64,000 bases of DNA. It comes from Manihot esculenta (taxonomy: Eukaryota; Streptophyta; Magnoliopsida; Malpighiales; Euphorbiaceae). The translations under genes and the position numbers were made by a program. The notes under the pieces were generated by a model, which ran no database searches, had not been told where the DNA came from, and saw nothing but the letters and a program-made list of their open reading frames with translations. The stretch covers positions 4,854,265 to 4,918,264 of the forward strand of contig NC_035161.2 in NCBI RefSeq assembly GCF_001659605.2, read 5' to 3'. Positions 14,201-36,200 of this stretch are shown one piece after another; position 1 is the stretch's first letter; every line of letters begins with the position of its first letter.

Positions 14201-14279
14201 TTACAAGGTCAATGACTTGAATGTTGAAGCAGAAGCTTCAGGAGAGGAGGAGGACGATATAGATTGGGAAGAAGGTTGA
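3667..14279 (+). CDS. Transcription initiation factor IIE subunit alpha (TFIIE large subunit)
   Basis: TFIIE alpha joins the RNA polymerase II pre-initiation complex and recruits and stimulates TFIIH. Ten exons: 3667-3689, 3788-3910, 4449-4569, 5440-5568, 5694-5803, 5955-6138, 8157-8360, 12899-13129, 13290-13494, 14185-14279; they sum to 1425 nt, 474 aa plus TGA, with GT-AG borders and phases that fit throughout. Residues 1-132 read as the winged-helix TFE/IIE alpha domain (LVKLAARAFYDD near the start, LHSKQLRRTLRFFEEE). A zinc ribbon follows: Cys163, Cys166 (ICPNCG) and Cys188, Cys191 (HCENCNG). The C-terminal half is low complexity and ends in acidic clusters, EDDVEWEEAP and the terminal EDDIDWEEG, in the region that in animals binds TFIIH. 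The length is close to that of the Arabidopsis protein (from memory). Introns 6 (2.0 kb) and 7 (4.5 kb) are swollen by repeats. The identification is firm; exact borders were placed by hand. Confidence 0.93.
5161..5236. repeat. (TA)n and (TG)n microsatellites in TFIIE alpha intron 3
   Basis: An uninterrupted TA run (about 5161-5197) is followed by a short spacer and a TG run (about 5220-5235). Both lie in the intron between exons 3 and 4. Open frames over this stretch are only IYIYIY repeats and are not genes. Confidence 0.85.
9258..10543. repeat. ~640-bp direct tandem duplication in TFIIE alpha intron 7
   Basis: Copy A (9258-9896) and copy B (9897-10543) both begin ATGCACCATAC and end TTTAGTAAAAG and are collinear, with scattered substitutions and small indels. 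They share landmarks such as GGAACGCTTGGTATCATCTT and GGATATGAAATCAAAAG. The copies abut directly, so this is a tandem duplication and not two transposon insertions. No coding frame is conserved. Together the copies make up over a quarter of this 4.5-kb intron. Confidence 0.85.
11391..11819. mobile_element. hAT-type MITE, copy 2, inside TFIIE alpha intron 7
   Basis: A 429-bp element starts CGGGGGTGAGCAG and ends AAGCTCACCCTA. It is flanked by a perfect 8-bp duplication, GATAGACT, at 11383-11390 and 11820-11827. The arms carry AACCGAACC / GGTTCGGTT repeats and the core carries the same AT-rich centre as copy 1. The 8-bp duplication and termini support hAT. It lies about 1.1 kb upstream of exon 8. 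Confidence 0.88.
12586..12657. repeat. 36-bp tandem duplication in TFIIE alpha intron 7
   Basis: The unit starting TGGTTTAAGTGGTGATGATC occurs at 12586 and again at 12622, with a period of 36 bp. It is a short local duplication roughly 240 bp upstream of exon 8. Confidence 0.8.
13752..14148. mobile_element. Second MITE-like family (TTACTATTTAGTCC termini), copy in TFIIE alpha intron 9
   Basis: The segment begins GGAATCTTACTAAAGTTC and its far end, read on the other strand, begins GGTAACAAAATTTAGTTTC, so the ends form a long imperfect inverted repeat. Internally it has the phrase pattern of 60273-60600 and 16463-17895: 'aatcactccattaattttagccgttaa' type text read in both directions. It has no coding capacity and no clean target duplication. 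The MITE assignment rests on the inverted ends and the recurrence. Confidence 0.5.
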
Positions 14280-14748
14280 GTGTCAAATTAACTAACTAGG
14301 GCAGTGCATAGGAACAAGATCTTCAAATTCAATATGAAAGATAACACAACAGTTGATCTAGATGTGTCGCTATGTAGACATTCACTTCTATAAGTTTTTG
14401 TCCATTAAGAACTACTGTTGATAATGCCTTGTGTGTTGTAAGTCACTCTCTCTCTTCCCTTGTTAGCACTTTTTGCATTTCTTTTTTTATACACATTGGT
14501 GTGGTGAAACTCTCATAATTGCTCCATAATTAAGCTAACTTTTTTTGAAATTTTGGCTATGGATCTACTGTGTTCATGAGTTGTGTAATGTTTCTTCTGG
14601 CCAAATGGGTTTTTTTATTTGAAATCAAAGAATGTTGTGTTTTATTAGTGCTTATTGCTTAAATCTTCATGAGTAGTGTGTTTTTGGTGCGTGTTGCACT
14701 TATTCTCTAGCATCATTTTGGTAATTGGTAATTTTTTGTAATGGCCAA

Positions 14749-14824
14749 CTACGCACATTGACACTACACCAGTAATAGATATGCGTCTACGCACATTGAC
14801 ACTACACCACTAATAGATATGCGT
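14749..14824. repeat. 38-bp tandem duplication downstream of TFIIE alpha
   Basis: The unit starting CTACGCACATTGACACTACA is present at 14749-14786 and 14787-14824 with a single difference. It lies about 470 bp past the TFIIE alpha stop codon. Confidence 0.85.
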
Positions 14825-14829
14825 CCTCT

Positions 14830-17800
14830 TTATCCGACGGCTAACAATAACGTGTTCCCACGGCTGATGGATGAATGGTGGGTCATCTCAGCTATCCACG
14901 GAATTGGGGGTTGGTAGTAGTGATCCATTTTGATGGTCTTCTCTTGCAGAAGCCACATGCTAAGTCCATTTTCCACTTCCTAAACAGGGATAATACTCGG
15001 TCGGGTACCCGAGATCTAATATTAAATGGATTTGAATATTATATATTCAGATTTGAAATTAGATCATTTCAATATTCTTTAGAAGTATTGATTTTTAAAT
15101 AAAAATTATTAATGGAGATATTTTCATATAAATAAATAATTAAAATATATAAAATTATATTATATGAGAATCCGATTTGTAACGAATTTGAGTTTTAATT
15201 GAATTCGGATTGTATGATTTTGGCATACTGAAGAAATGGAGAGTTGTAAAGGGAAGTTCTAGAGAGAGCGCCTTTGGAGTTTGGAGCTGGTGTAAGCAGT
15301 ACACACGCCCATGATGGATCTTTGTCCCTTCATCTATGGAGTCATGTGGAGGGTGGCAATGAATTTAGAGTGTTTGATGAAATTTTTGAAATTGTCTAAT
15401 AATAATAATAATAATAAATGTGTTATTGGAAAAGGACTTACTCACCCAAAGAGAGGATTTCGGTGTATTTATGAAAAAAATAAAAAAATATATTTATGTG
15501 GGAAGAGAGAAAAAGAATATTTGTGGAATAGGGGTAAATTGAGCCGTTCATTAACATGAGGTATTTGTTTTCGGATTTCTTACACTTTAGAGTCAAGTCA
15601 AATCCTAAAAAAAAAAAAAAAAAAGCTCAAAGCCCGGTTCAACTTCGCATGCTCCAATCTGGTGATGTGAAGTAAACCGAACTAACAACACGCGCAGATC
15701 TACTAGAAAATAGTCTATTCGATGACGTGATAAGAAATGAAAGAGTAGGTCCAGTCATTTCGCAGTTCTATCAACACACGCATCAGAAGAATTATATGGC
15801 CGCCTGACAAAAAGAGATATATTAGCGAGTTCGTACGTACGGACCTAAGCGATAAAAACATATGATACTATAGTAGAATGGCGGTTATGTGTCGTTAAAA
15901 AAAAAAAGAATAAAGAAGAGAGACGTGATCTTCTCTAATTAAGTTCACTCTCGTACTCTAAATTTTATTTTCTAAATTTCAAAATATAATATTATTGTTT
16001 GATAAATAGTAAGTCTATCGTGCTTGTAAAAACTAAATCTTTTATTGAAGCTAAAAGTCAAATTCCATTTCTAAAAGTCAATTTTCAAAAGCTTTGGCTG
16101 CCCTTTAACTCTTTTATTAAAGCTAAAAGTCAATTCAATTCCCATCCCATTAACTCCATATAGTTCCAAATGAATAGGAAACATATGTTTAATAGCTATT
16201 AAATTAAATATTTATATTTAAATTTACAATTTTAATTACATAAATTTTGGTTTACATATTTAATTTAATTAACATTAAACTCAATTTTATATTTAAATTG
16301 AGTTTATATTTAATATATGCGATATTCATATATATGAGTTGTTGCTTAAAGATAGATGAATAGCAGACTGAATTGAACTTAAAAATGAATTATGTCACAT
16401 TGATTTTTTTTTTTAAAAAAATTAATTATTATGATCTAAAAATTAATAAAAAAGTCAGATTTCAACGAGTTATTTAGCCTATATAATATAAAAAAATTTA
16501 TTAATTAGTCTCTCAATTTAAAAACATTTATTAAAATACCTCTAACGTTTTAAAAGTATATTAATTAGTTTTAATTTTAGCAATTAAATGTTTTATTGTT
16601 TAGTTTTAAAAAAAATTTATTAGTTAATATCTTAATTTTATTTAATATTACTAATTAGTCTCTTTATATTAAAATATTATAAATTTTTTATAATATTTAA
16701 TAGTTAAAATTAATAAAATATTAATTAATAAATTTTTTAAAATGTTAAAAATATTTTAATATATTTTTTAAAATTAATAATTTTTTTTATAATATAAAAA
16801 TTAAATAATAAATTTCTCCAAATTAGCTTTTATTAGCATTGGTAGATTCACACCGACCGCGTAGAGCTTCCTAAGGTAAGACTATTCCTATGTATAAGCA
16901 TTTGGGTATTACAAAAGTTGACTCTTTAAATGCTTGCACTAGTTTATCCTTTGCATATTAAAATTTAGCATTTTAATAAATACCTATAATTTTTATTTTT
17001 TTTACTATTTTATTTTTTAAAAAATATTTTAAAATATCTCTTAATATTTAATAAAATTTAATATATTTAAAAATTAATAATCTATATATATATATAATTT
17101 ATATATTAGGGTTGGTAATTTTAGAAGTAATAGAATTGGGGGTTTTTGACAATTTGTGGTATTAATGGGTGTTAGTTGCTTGAACGCAAAGTAAGATTTA
17201 TTGGAACTAAGGATTCAATGCTCCACAATTCTGCTTTCTCTCCGCATCTCCTGCATCTTCTTTCCGCTCTCTTTTCCAATGAAATTTACTCTTTAATTCT
17301 TATATTATATATAAAAAAAATTATTCATTTATTGATTTTAAAAATAAAATTTACTAATATAAAAAATTTATTAGTTAATTTCTTAATTTTAAAAATATAT
17401 TAAAATATTATTAACATTTTAAAAAAAAATTTAATTAATTTTTTAATTTTAATCGTTAAATATTATAAAAAATTTAAAATATTTTGATAAAAAAAATTAT
17501 TTAGTAAATTTTTTAAAAATATAAGAGATTAATTAATAATTTTTTTAAATTTATAAAAATTAAATATTAAAATATTTTAAAAAAAATTAATTAATTAATT
17601 TTTTAAAATATTAAAAATATTTTAATATATTTTTAAAATTAAAAAATTAACTAATATATTTTCTTATATTATACAAATTAAATAGTAAAAAATATTAAAA
17701 TATTTTTATCACTATTTGGTCCTATATTTTTTAAAATGTCTTTTATCACATATTTTAATTTATTTTTTAATATTTAACCTTAAAATTAATAAAAAATTAA

Positions 17801-18000
17801 TTAATAAAGTTTTTAAAAATTAATAATATTTTAATATATTTTTTAAAATAAAAAAATTCACTAATAAATCTTAGGATTAAATAATAAATTTTCTTAAATA
17901 AAAAATCCCATACAAATACCACACTCCCATCTCAACACATTGCACCATTTCTTATGCTCCTCTAGCTATCTCCCAGCTTCCTCTTCCACTTTTAAGCTCT
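14830..18000. other. Intergenic AT-rich region with degraded repeats
   Basis: No gene is supported here. 16463-17895 is extremely AT-rich and repeats the phrase pattern of the second MITE-like family (TTAATTAGTCTCTCAATTT, TTAAAATACCTCTAACG) in both orientations, in at least two overlapping decayed copies. Open frames at 14875-15102, 15311-15559 and 17176-17403 lack recognisable domains. Confidence 0.5.
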
Positions 18001-18061
18001 CTCTCTCTCTCCATGCAACCTTTTATCTTCATCCTCTGCTCTTTCCTCTTCTGCTATAGCC

Positions 18062-18382
18062 ATGAAAATCCCACCATCTCTTTCACTCTTTATTAGTACC
18101 ATTCTCTTCTTCTTCTTCTTCTTCTTCTTCTTCTTCTTCTGTGGATGTTCTTCTTTCTTTTCAAATATTAATCATGTATCTATTTTTCTTCAACCTTTGA
18201 GGAGCAACAGAAGATTGTTGTCTGATAAATTTGATTTCACCCCATTTCTCAACAACTCACACCGTCTTCATCACTGGCACTTGCCGGTGCAACCCCAGCC
18301 AGCGGCCGGAACTGATTTTGATCCACGTTATGATGCTCAAAACCGGCTTGTTCCAACCGGTCCAAACCCTTTGCACCATTAA
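18062..18382 (+). CDS. CLE (CLAVATA3/ESR-related) signalling peptide precursor
   Basis: The gene is single-exon and encodes 106 aa. CLE precursors are secreted and cut to a 12-13 residue peptide that is perceived by CLV1/BAM-type leucine-rich-repeat receptor kinases, controlling meristem, vascular or root development. Residues 1-27 form a hydrophobic signal peptide. A variable region follows, and the last twelve residues (95-106), RLVPTGPNPLHH, are a textbook CLE motif with the Pro4 and Pro7 that are usually hydroxylated and the conserved Gly6 and terminal His. The DPRYDAQNRLVP lead-in resembles the CLE9-CLE13 group from Arabidopsis (from memory); position 5 is Thr where that group usually has Ser. 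Eleven consecutive TTC codons (18107-18139) encode Phe16-Phe26 in the signal peptide core. A CT-rich leader precedes the ATG. The exact subgroup is uncertain, the family is not. Confidence 0.92.
   Translation: MKIPPSLSLFISTILFFFFFFFFFFFCGCSSFFSNINHVSIFLQPLRSNRRLLSDKFDFTPFLNNSHRLHHWHLPVQPQPAAGTDFDPRYDAQNRLVPTGPNPLHH
18107..18139 (+). repeat. (TTC)11 microsatellite within the CLE coding sequence
   Basis: Eleven uninterrupted TTC codons encode poly-Phe in the hydrophobic core of the predicted signal peptide. Length changes in steps of three would leave the frame intact. Confidence 0.95.
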
Positions 18383-18799
18383 GGTTTTTGTTTTTTCTTC
18401 TTCTTTTTGTAATTTTATTTTATACAGCTTTTTGTATTATACCTATTAATGGGTAATCATCCTATTTATTCTTTTAAAAAATGGGGGGAAAATCTAGTGG
18501 AATTAGGTGTATGATAATGATTCTATACTTGTCAATTTAGAGAATGGAAAATATTAATTCATACATATTTTATTATTTTCTCTGCTATTGAGCTAGCAGC
18601 AATTTAATAATTAAATATTTATTTATTTATTTTCAATAATTTCTGAAGTATAAAAAATCAAAATTCATTCTTTTCTTTCTTAAGTTATCTAATTATTCAT
18701 GATGGTGATTCTGATGATGCAAAATAATAATAATTAGTTAAAATAGTTTATTAGTAAATAATTAAGAGTGACGGAAGAAGAAGCAGGAGCTGTGTGGCG

Positions 18800-19181
18800 G
18801 ATAAGGTTTAAATTAAAAAAATTGATTTGAATTGAATTAATTTAAAATTTTATTTTAATTTTTTATTTATTTTAATTTAATTTAATTTTTAATTTTAAAA
18901 AATTTTAATTATTTTAATATGATTTAATTTTAATAAAAGAAATTAAAAAAATAAATTAATAATAATATATTATTTTCAATAATATAAAAAAATTAAATCA
19001 TATTAAAATTAAAATATTTTAATTAAATTTTAAAATATTAAAAAATATATAAAAAATAAAAAATTTATTAAAAATTTAAATTATTCAAATCAAATCAAAC
19101 GGAATCAGAACTAAAATTAAAATGCTCACTGTCTAATTTTAAGCTGAATCGAGTGAGCATTCGGTCGACCGAATGCTCACT
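18800..19181. mobile_element. Decayed hAT-MITE copy ending in a 30-bp palindrome
   Basis: The core (about 18830-19130) matches the AT-rich centre of the hAT MITE family, for instance TTAAAATTAAAATATTTTAA. The right side carries AAATGCTCACTGTC. Immediately beyond, 19152-19181 is a perfect 30-bp palindrome made of two MITE terminal repeats head to head (each half reads AGTGAGCATTCGGTC from the outside in). No target duplication is readable. It is probably a copy disrupted by a second terminal fragment. Confidence 0.6.
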
Positions 19182-20630
19182 GTCGAAGGTAAGGCATGTC
19201 ATGGAAACCAAAAATTACTTTAAAATGCAACAGATTGAAATCGGAGGTTTAATTTATTTAATTTGGTCTCATTTTGATCAAATTTAATAGATAAATCTCA
19301 ATTAGGGAAAAAAAAAAAACCTTAATTTTTTTTACTCTAAAATATAACGATTAACTGCCACAATGTTACAAATATGTAGATCAACTGATGAGGAATTTGT
19401 CCTAAAAAACTTATGATTTTGATTGAAAGCAATCTCTTTTAATCTATTTTCAAAAAGTTAAAAGGTCCAAATGCTTATTTAATTTATTTTTTAAAATTTA
19501 ATTATTTCTTATATTTTAATAGTTAAATGATGTCTAAATCTTAAAAGAAAAATCATGACTATTTACTTATATTTTCAAAAGGAAAATAAACTCAAGAATC
19601 AAAATAAACTCAAAAGGGACAGAACCTTGTAGCCAGCCAATGGGTTAAATAGCCATATGATGAAAATGCAAGAAGCTGACAAGCATGACCCGATTCTAAG
19701 AAAATTCCAGATAAAAACAATTTTTTTTACAGTGACTTGCAATTGCCAATTTCCTATTAGAACAGAAAACTGCTATTGAAAATTTCGAGCATTAAGGTGG
19801 GCATTGGTCAGTCTGAGATGTCATATTCAGCAAAATTCTCCCACATGGGAGAGCCATAGCAAGGAAGCAACGATGACCAGTTGCTCACAAACTGCATGCT
19901 AAAGGCATAAAAAGGGCAGCTCAAAACAATTACAGATGTCCTAATCCTAATCCTTTTTCACTGCTGACCACTATGCATGCATGGCTCCCGGGATCTAGAA
20001 CGAAACCGAAGAACCATATCAAAACATTAAGAATCGAAATATTATAAAAAAAAAATTACATAAATTTGTTTTAACAACTGAGAACTAAAACTGGAACCGT
20101 ATCAAATCGAGTCAAAACGAAAAACTGGGAATCATATCAAAACTGAAACAGCAAAGAACCAATCGAAAACCATACCAAATTTCGCTGTAGTTCTAATTCC
20201 CAAGTAAACCCCAAACTGAAAACAGAACTGAAACCACATGCTCATACTTCATAGCCATTCCCTAGGAAATGAACTACTTTTCATTATCTATAAGCCCCAG
20301 GGGCAAAGGCAGCTCAAAAGTGAAACAGTAGGTTGAGTTCTCTGCATAATTCAACCTGATGAGTGCGAGATGTGTAAGACGAAATGATCCCTAATTAGTT
20401 ATGTGCACAAGAAAATGGATTTGAGATTTCCAATGGCTAGTTGGCTACAATGATCTAGTTCCCTTTAGTTAAGAATCACAGATGCAGTCTTCTACTTAGC
20501 TCTTCACCATACACATTGGAAATTGAAAGCAAAATTTAAAACTGTTTTGAAGCCTATGGAAGGGAAAATTTTTTGATGTAAAGCAAAGAGTTGTTTGTGA
20601 AAATGTAAAAAGGATCAACACAAGGGCAAT

Positions 20631-31840
<11,210 letters not shown>

Positions 31841-32822
31841 CCTTTGCTCTTAGAAGCAGCGAAAAAGCACGCTCGGATTAAGGAGAGAAACTGGTTTAGG
31901 GTTCCAATTTTTCACAACGTCCATTTGGATGGATGACGTCGGTGTTAAATTAAGGCACTGTTTGGATGAGGCGTCACACTTAGGTCTTTGCGTAATTTTT
32001 TTTTAAGACAATATATATTTACACTTAAAAACCCATAAACTTTATACATCATATATTAATTGTTAATGGCGAAATTAAATAAAAAGTTTCAAATTGGTTT
32101 ACTGTTTATATATATAAAAATTTCAAGTGATTTCAAAAAAATTAATTATTTAATAAAATTTATCACCTTCTACAATTAAATTTTGTAAAAGTTCATTATT
32201 TTACATGGAGTAGCAAATTACATAAAATTTACAAACTTAAAGATAAAAAAATCATTTATGTTAGGCGGAAATAAAAAAATACATAATTTTATTATGAATA
32301 CTAATAAAAATTATTAAATTAAGTAATATTAAAATAAAATATTTTCATTTAATGTGCTAAAAAGAATAACAGAAGTTTAATAAACTTGAAAATGCAGGAG
32401 AATAATGATTCTCACTGAAAGAATGTCGTAGTTTATATATAGAAGGAGGGAGCTAACTGACTTATTCAGCTTTATAAGCTAGCCAATAAAACTTCAGTTC
32501 TCCTAACAGATTTTCACTCCATAAATATATTTACATCAACCAATCCCATCTTGGAGAGCAAAAAAGAAAAAACATGTGTAGAGAGAGATTTTGTGTACAA
32601 GTCTGCCAGTTATAATTTGGAAGCAACATGCTCAGTAGAGATAAATCATTCAATGAGTTTATTTCTGACAACATGACAATCAATATCTAAGTGCTTTGTA
32701 TTTTCATGGAATATTGAGTTAGCAGCAATATGGAGTGCTGCTTGATTGTCACACTTGAGTAGAATTGGTAAAGAAACAGAACTTGGAGAACATAAGCAAT
32801 CCACTGCAGCTTGCAGATAGTT

Positions 32823-33238
32823 TGTCACAGGCCCTGGTTTGTGAACGGGTAAGGGGTCTTTGGTCAGGTTGGTGAGAGGAAGAAGGGTTTTTATCCTTTT
32901 TTCTACCTATTTTGTAGACTTCAGAGAGAATCTACAATCTCTTGAGTTAAGTACTAAAAAACTGGGTTAAATTTCTCCTCCTCTTATTCAAAAATGCCTG
33001 CTGTTTAAATACAGCAACAGAAACAAACATCTCCTATTAAGGAGGGATTATCAACTATCTTGAGGATTATCCTCTTATTTCTACTCAACAAAATAAATAA
33101 AGAATAAAAATATTAACAAGAAAATAATAACAGCAGCAGCACAATTTAATTGCTAGACTTGTTCTTTACTCTCCATTTGACTGAATCTTCTTCTTAGGTC
33201 CATGGGTGAACCGTTTGTAGTGCTTAAGGCTAGTAACA
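32823..33238 (-). repeat. 3' LTR of the Ty3/gypsy element
   Basis: 416 bp, TG...CA ends. It is near-identical to 37485-37903; the right copy has three extra bases (AAG) in the purine stretch near 37546. It directly follows the purine tract. Confidence 0.93.
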
Positions 33239-33252
33239 TTACTCCCTCTGCT
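33239..33252 (-). other. Polypurine tract of the Ty3/gypsy element
   Basis: On the minus strand the sequence GCAGAGGGAGTAA runs into the first base of the 3' LTR. This is the usual place for the plus-strand priming tract. Confidence 0.6.
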
Positions 33253-36200
33253 GACATTGCGATTGTCCTCAATCGCGAAATCTGGAAATCGTTGAGACAA
33301 ATCAACTTTAGTTTCCCAAGAAGCATCTGCTGGTGAAGAATGCTGCCAATGAATTAAAACTTCAGATTTCCCAGCTCTGGTTCGATGACCCAAAACTGCT
33401 TGAGGCTGAGGCATTGCGGACACAGGTTCAATGAGAGGAAGGGAAGGACGATCAGTAGAGAACCCTGCAATATAAGCTTTTAAGGTAGACACATGAAATA
33501 CAGGGTGGATTCGAGCATCTGTTGGTAAATCCAACTTGTAAGCCATGGTTCCTAATGATTTTAAAAGGGCCATAATATTTCGGCAAAAGCTTCTGATGAC
33601 GCCTATTGGCCATTGAAACCTGTCTATAGGGCTGTAGGCGAAGTAGGACCATATCCCCAACCTGAAATTCCAATGGACGGTGCTTTTTATCATAAACGGC
33701 CTTCATTTTAGCTTGTGCCCGAAGTAGGTGCTGCCGAATAGAACCCAAAACTTCATCTCTGGTTTGGAGAGCTTGGTCAACTGCATCAATCATTGAACTT
33801 CCAGGAGCATAAGATAGTAAATGGGGCGGCTGTCTACCAAAAACCACCTCAAAGGGAGTGGCATGAAATGATGTGTGGTAACTAGTATTGTAACAATACT
33901 GTGCCCAAGAAATCCAGTCCATCCATTTGGTTGGATGTGCACTAGTGAAGCATCGGAGATACATTTCAACTGTTCTATTAACCACATCGGACTGCCCATC
34001 CGTTTGTGGGTGATAAGCAGAACTAAAAGCAAGTTTAGTGCCACACAAACGAAACAATTCAGCCCAAAAAGAGCTAGTAAAAGTTACATCACGATCACTA
34101 ACCATGGACTCCGGAATCCCATGTATCTTGACAATATTATAAAAAAACAGACGGGCAACACTCACAGCAGTATAAGGATGCGAAAGGGGCAATAAATGAG
34201 CAAACTTGGAGAAGCGATCCACCACAACTAATAGAACATTTTTCCCTTTGGACATGGGCAGCCCTTCGATAAAATCCAAAGAAATATCCGACCAAATTTG
34301 GGAGGGAACTGATAATGGTTGTAGCAGCCCTGCAGGTAAAAGGTTTTCTGTTTTGTGACGCTGACAAATGTCACAAGCACGGACAAAATCACGCACATGG
34401 GTCTTCATCCCCTTCCAGTAAAAGTCTCTTGTAATTCGAAACAAGGTCTTTTGATACCCCTCATGGCCCTGATTATGAATGGCATATATAATAGCTTGAA
34501 TAGATGGAGAAGAGGAAGGCAAAAAAACCTTGTTTTTGAAGAGCAGTAACCCATCTTTTAGACACCAAGAATTTGCAGCAGAGTTGTGCTGGACAAGAGA
34601 GACCCGCTGCTGAATTTCTGAGGAAGTTTGATGTTCACGTCTGATTTCCTCAAAAATTCCAACTTGTGGCATTGAAATGGCCATGAGAGCAGCTGAATCT
34701 TCTTCTCGTCGCGATAAAGCATCGGCCACTGTATTCAAACTCCCAGCCCTGTACTCAACTGTAAAAGAGAAACTCAATTGTAAAAGAGAAACTCAAGAGT
34801 TTACTGAGCCATTTCTGTTGAATAGGAGATAATAGTTTTTGTTCTAACAAAAATTTGAGACTGTAATGGTCTGTGCGAATAAGGAAGACACGTCCCCATA
34901 GATAAGAATGCCAGTGTTTGACGGCTTTAACCAACCCAATTAATTCTTTCTCATAAGCTGAAAGGGAGCGGTGCCTGGCTGCCATCATTCGACTGAAATA
35001 GGCTATAGGTCTGCCATTTTGCAAGAGGACAGCCCCTATACCAGAATCTGAGACATCACACTCCACAATAAAGGGTTGAGCAAAATCTGGAAGAGCCAAT
35101 ACAGGGGTGGTAGTCATCAATTCCTTAAGCTTGTTGAAAGCGTGTACTGCTTCGTCTGTCCACTGAAATGATTTATGTCGCAACATGTTTGTAAGAGGAG
35201 CTGCAATAAGTCCATAATTATGAACAAACTTGCGGTAGTACCCTGTCAAACCCAAAAAACCACGAAGTCCTCTAACTGTTGTAGGCTGTGGCAACTGAGC
35301 ATAGCCTGGATTTTTGATGGATCTGCATGTACACCTTCAGAAGAAATCACATGCCCCAAGTATTCTATCTGTGATTGGGCAAAGGCACATTTGGATTTTT
35401 TTAAGAATAACTGCTGATTTTGCAGTACCTCAAAAACAATCCGAAGGTGATGGAGATGCTCAATCCATGTTCTGCTATAGACAAGGATATCGTCAAAAAA
35501 AACAAGAACAAACTTCCTTAGGTATGGCTGAAATACCTCGTTCATAAGTGCCTGGAAAGTGGATGGTGCATTCGTAAGGCTGAAAGGCATGACCATGAAT
35601 TCAAAGTGCCCATGGTGAGTGCGGAATGTTGTTTTCTTGATATCTTGCAGAAACATGCGAACCTGATAATAGCCAGCAACTAGATCCAACTTTGTGAAAT
35701 ACCTTGCTCCTCCCAATTCAATTCAAATAATTCATCTATTACAGGAATTGGGAACTTATCTTTAACTGTATGAGCATTCAATTCCCGGTAATCCACACAA
35801 AGTCGCCATGAACCGTCTGCTTTGGGAACAAGGATTACAAGTGATGAAAAAGGGGATTGGCTAGGTCGAATAATTCTCGTCTTCAACATCTCAGCACACT
35901 GTCTCTCGATCTCATCTTTCTGGCCATGAGGGTACCTGTACGGCCGTACCACAACTGGTCTGGTGCCCGGTTCCAAAGGAATTCGGTGATCACAGAAGCA
36001 ACTTGGGGGAAGAGCTTTAGGTTCTTTGAAGATGCCGGAGAATTCGGTGAGAAGGTGTTGTAATTGGGTTTCGACATTCGGGGAGGAAGAGACTGAATTT
36101 AGGCTTACGGGTTGTTTAATGGCGAGATTTTGGATTCCCTGTAATTCGATATTGGTGCCTGAAATAGAGAAAGTCATTCGCATAATAAAAAAATCCCAAA

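Noticed and set aside
19980..20230. GAACCATATCAAAAC-type repeated words downstream of SMU1
   Set aside because: They resemble a diverged low-copy repeat, but I could not find ends, a target duplication or a match to the MITE arms.
33875..34549. Plus-strand frames within the gypsy element
   Set aside because: They are shadows of the integrase and RNase H coding strand (minus).
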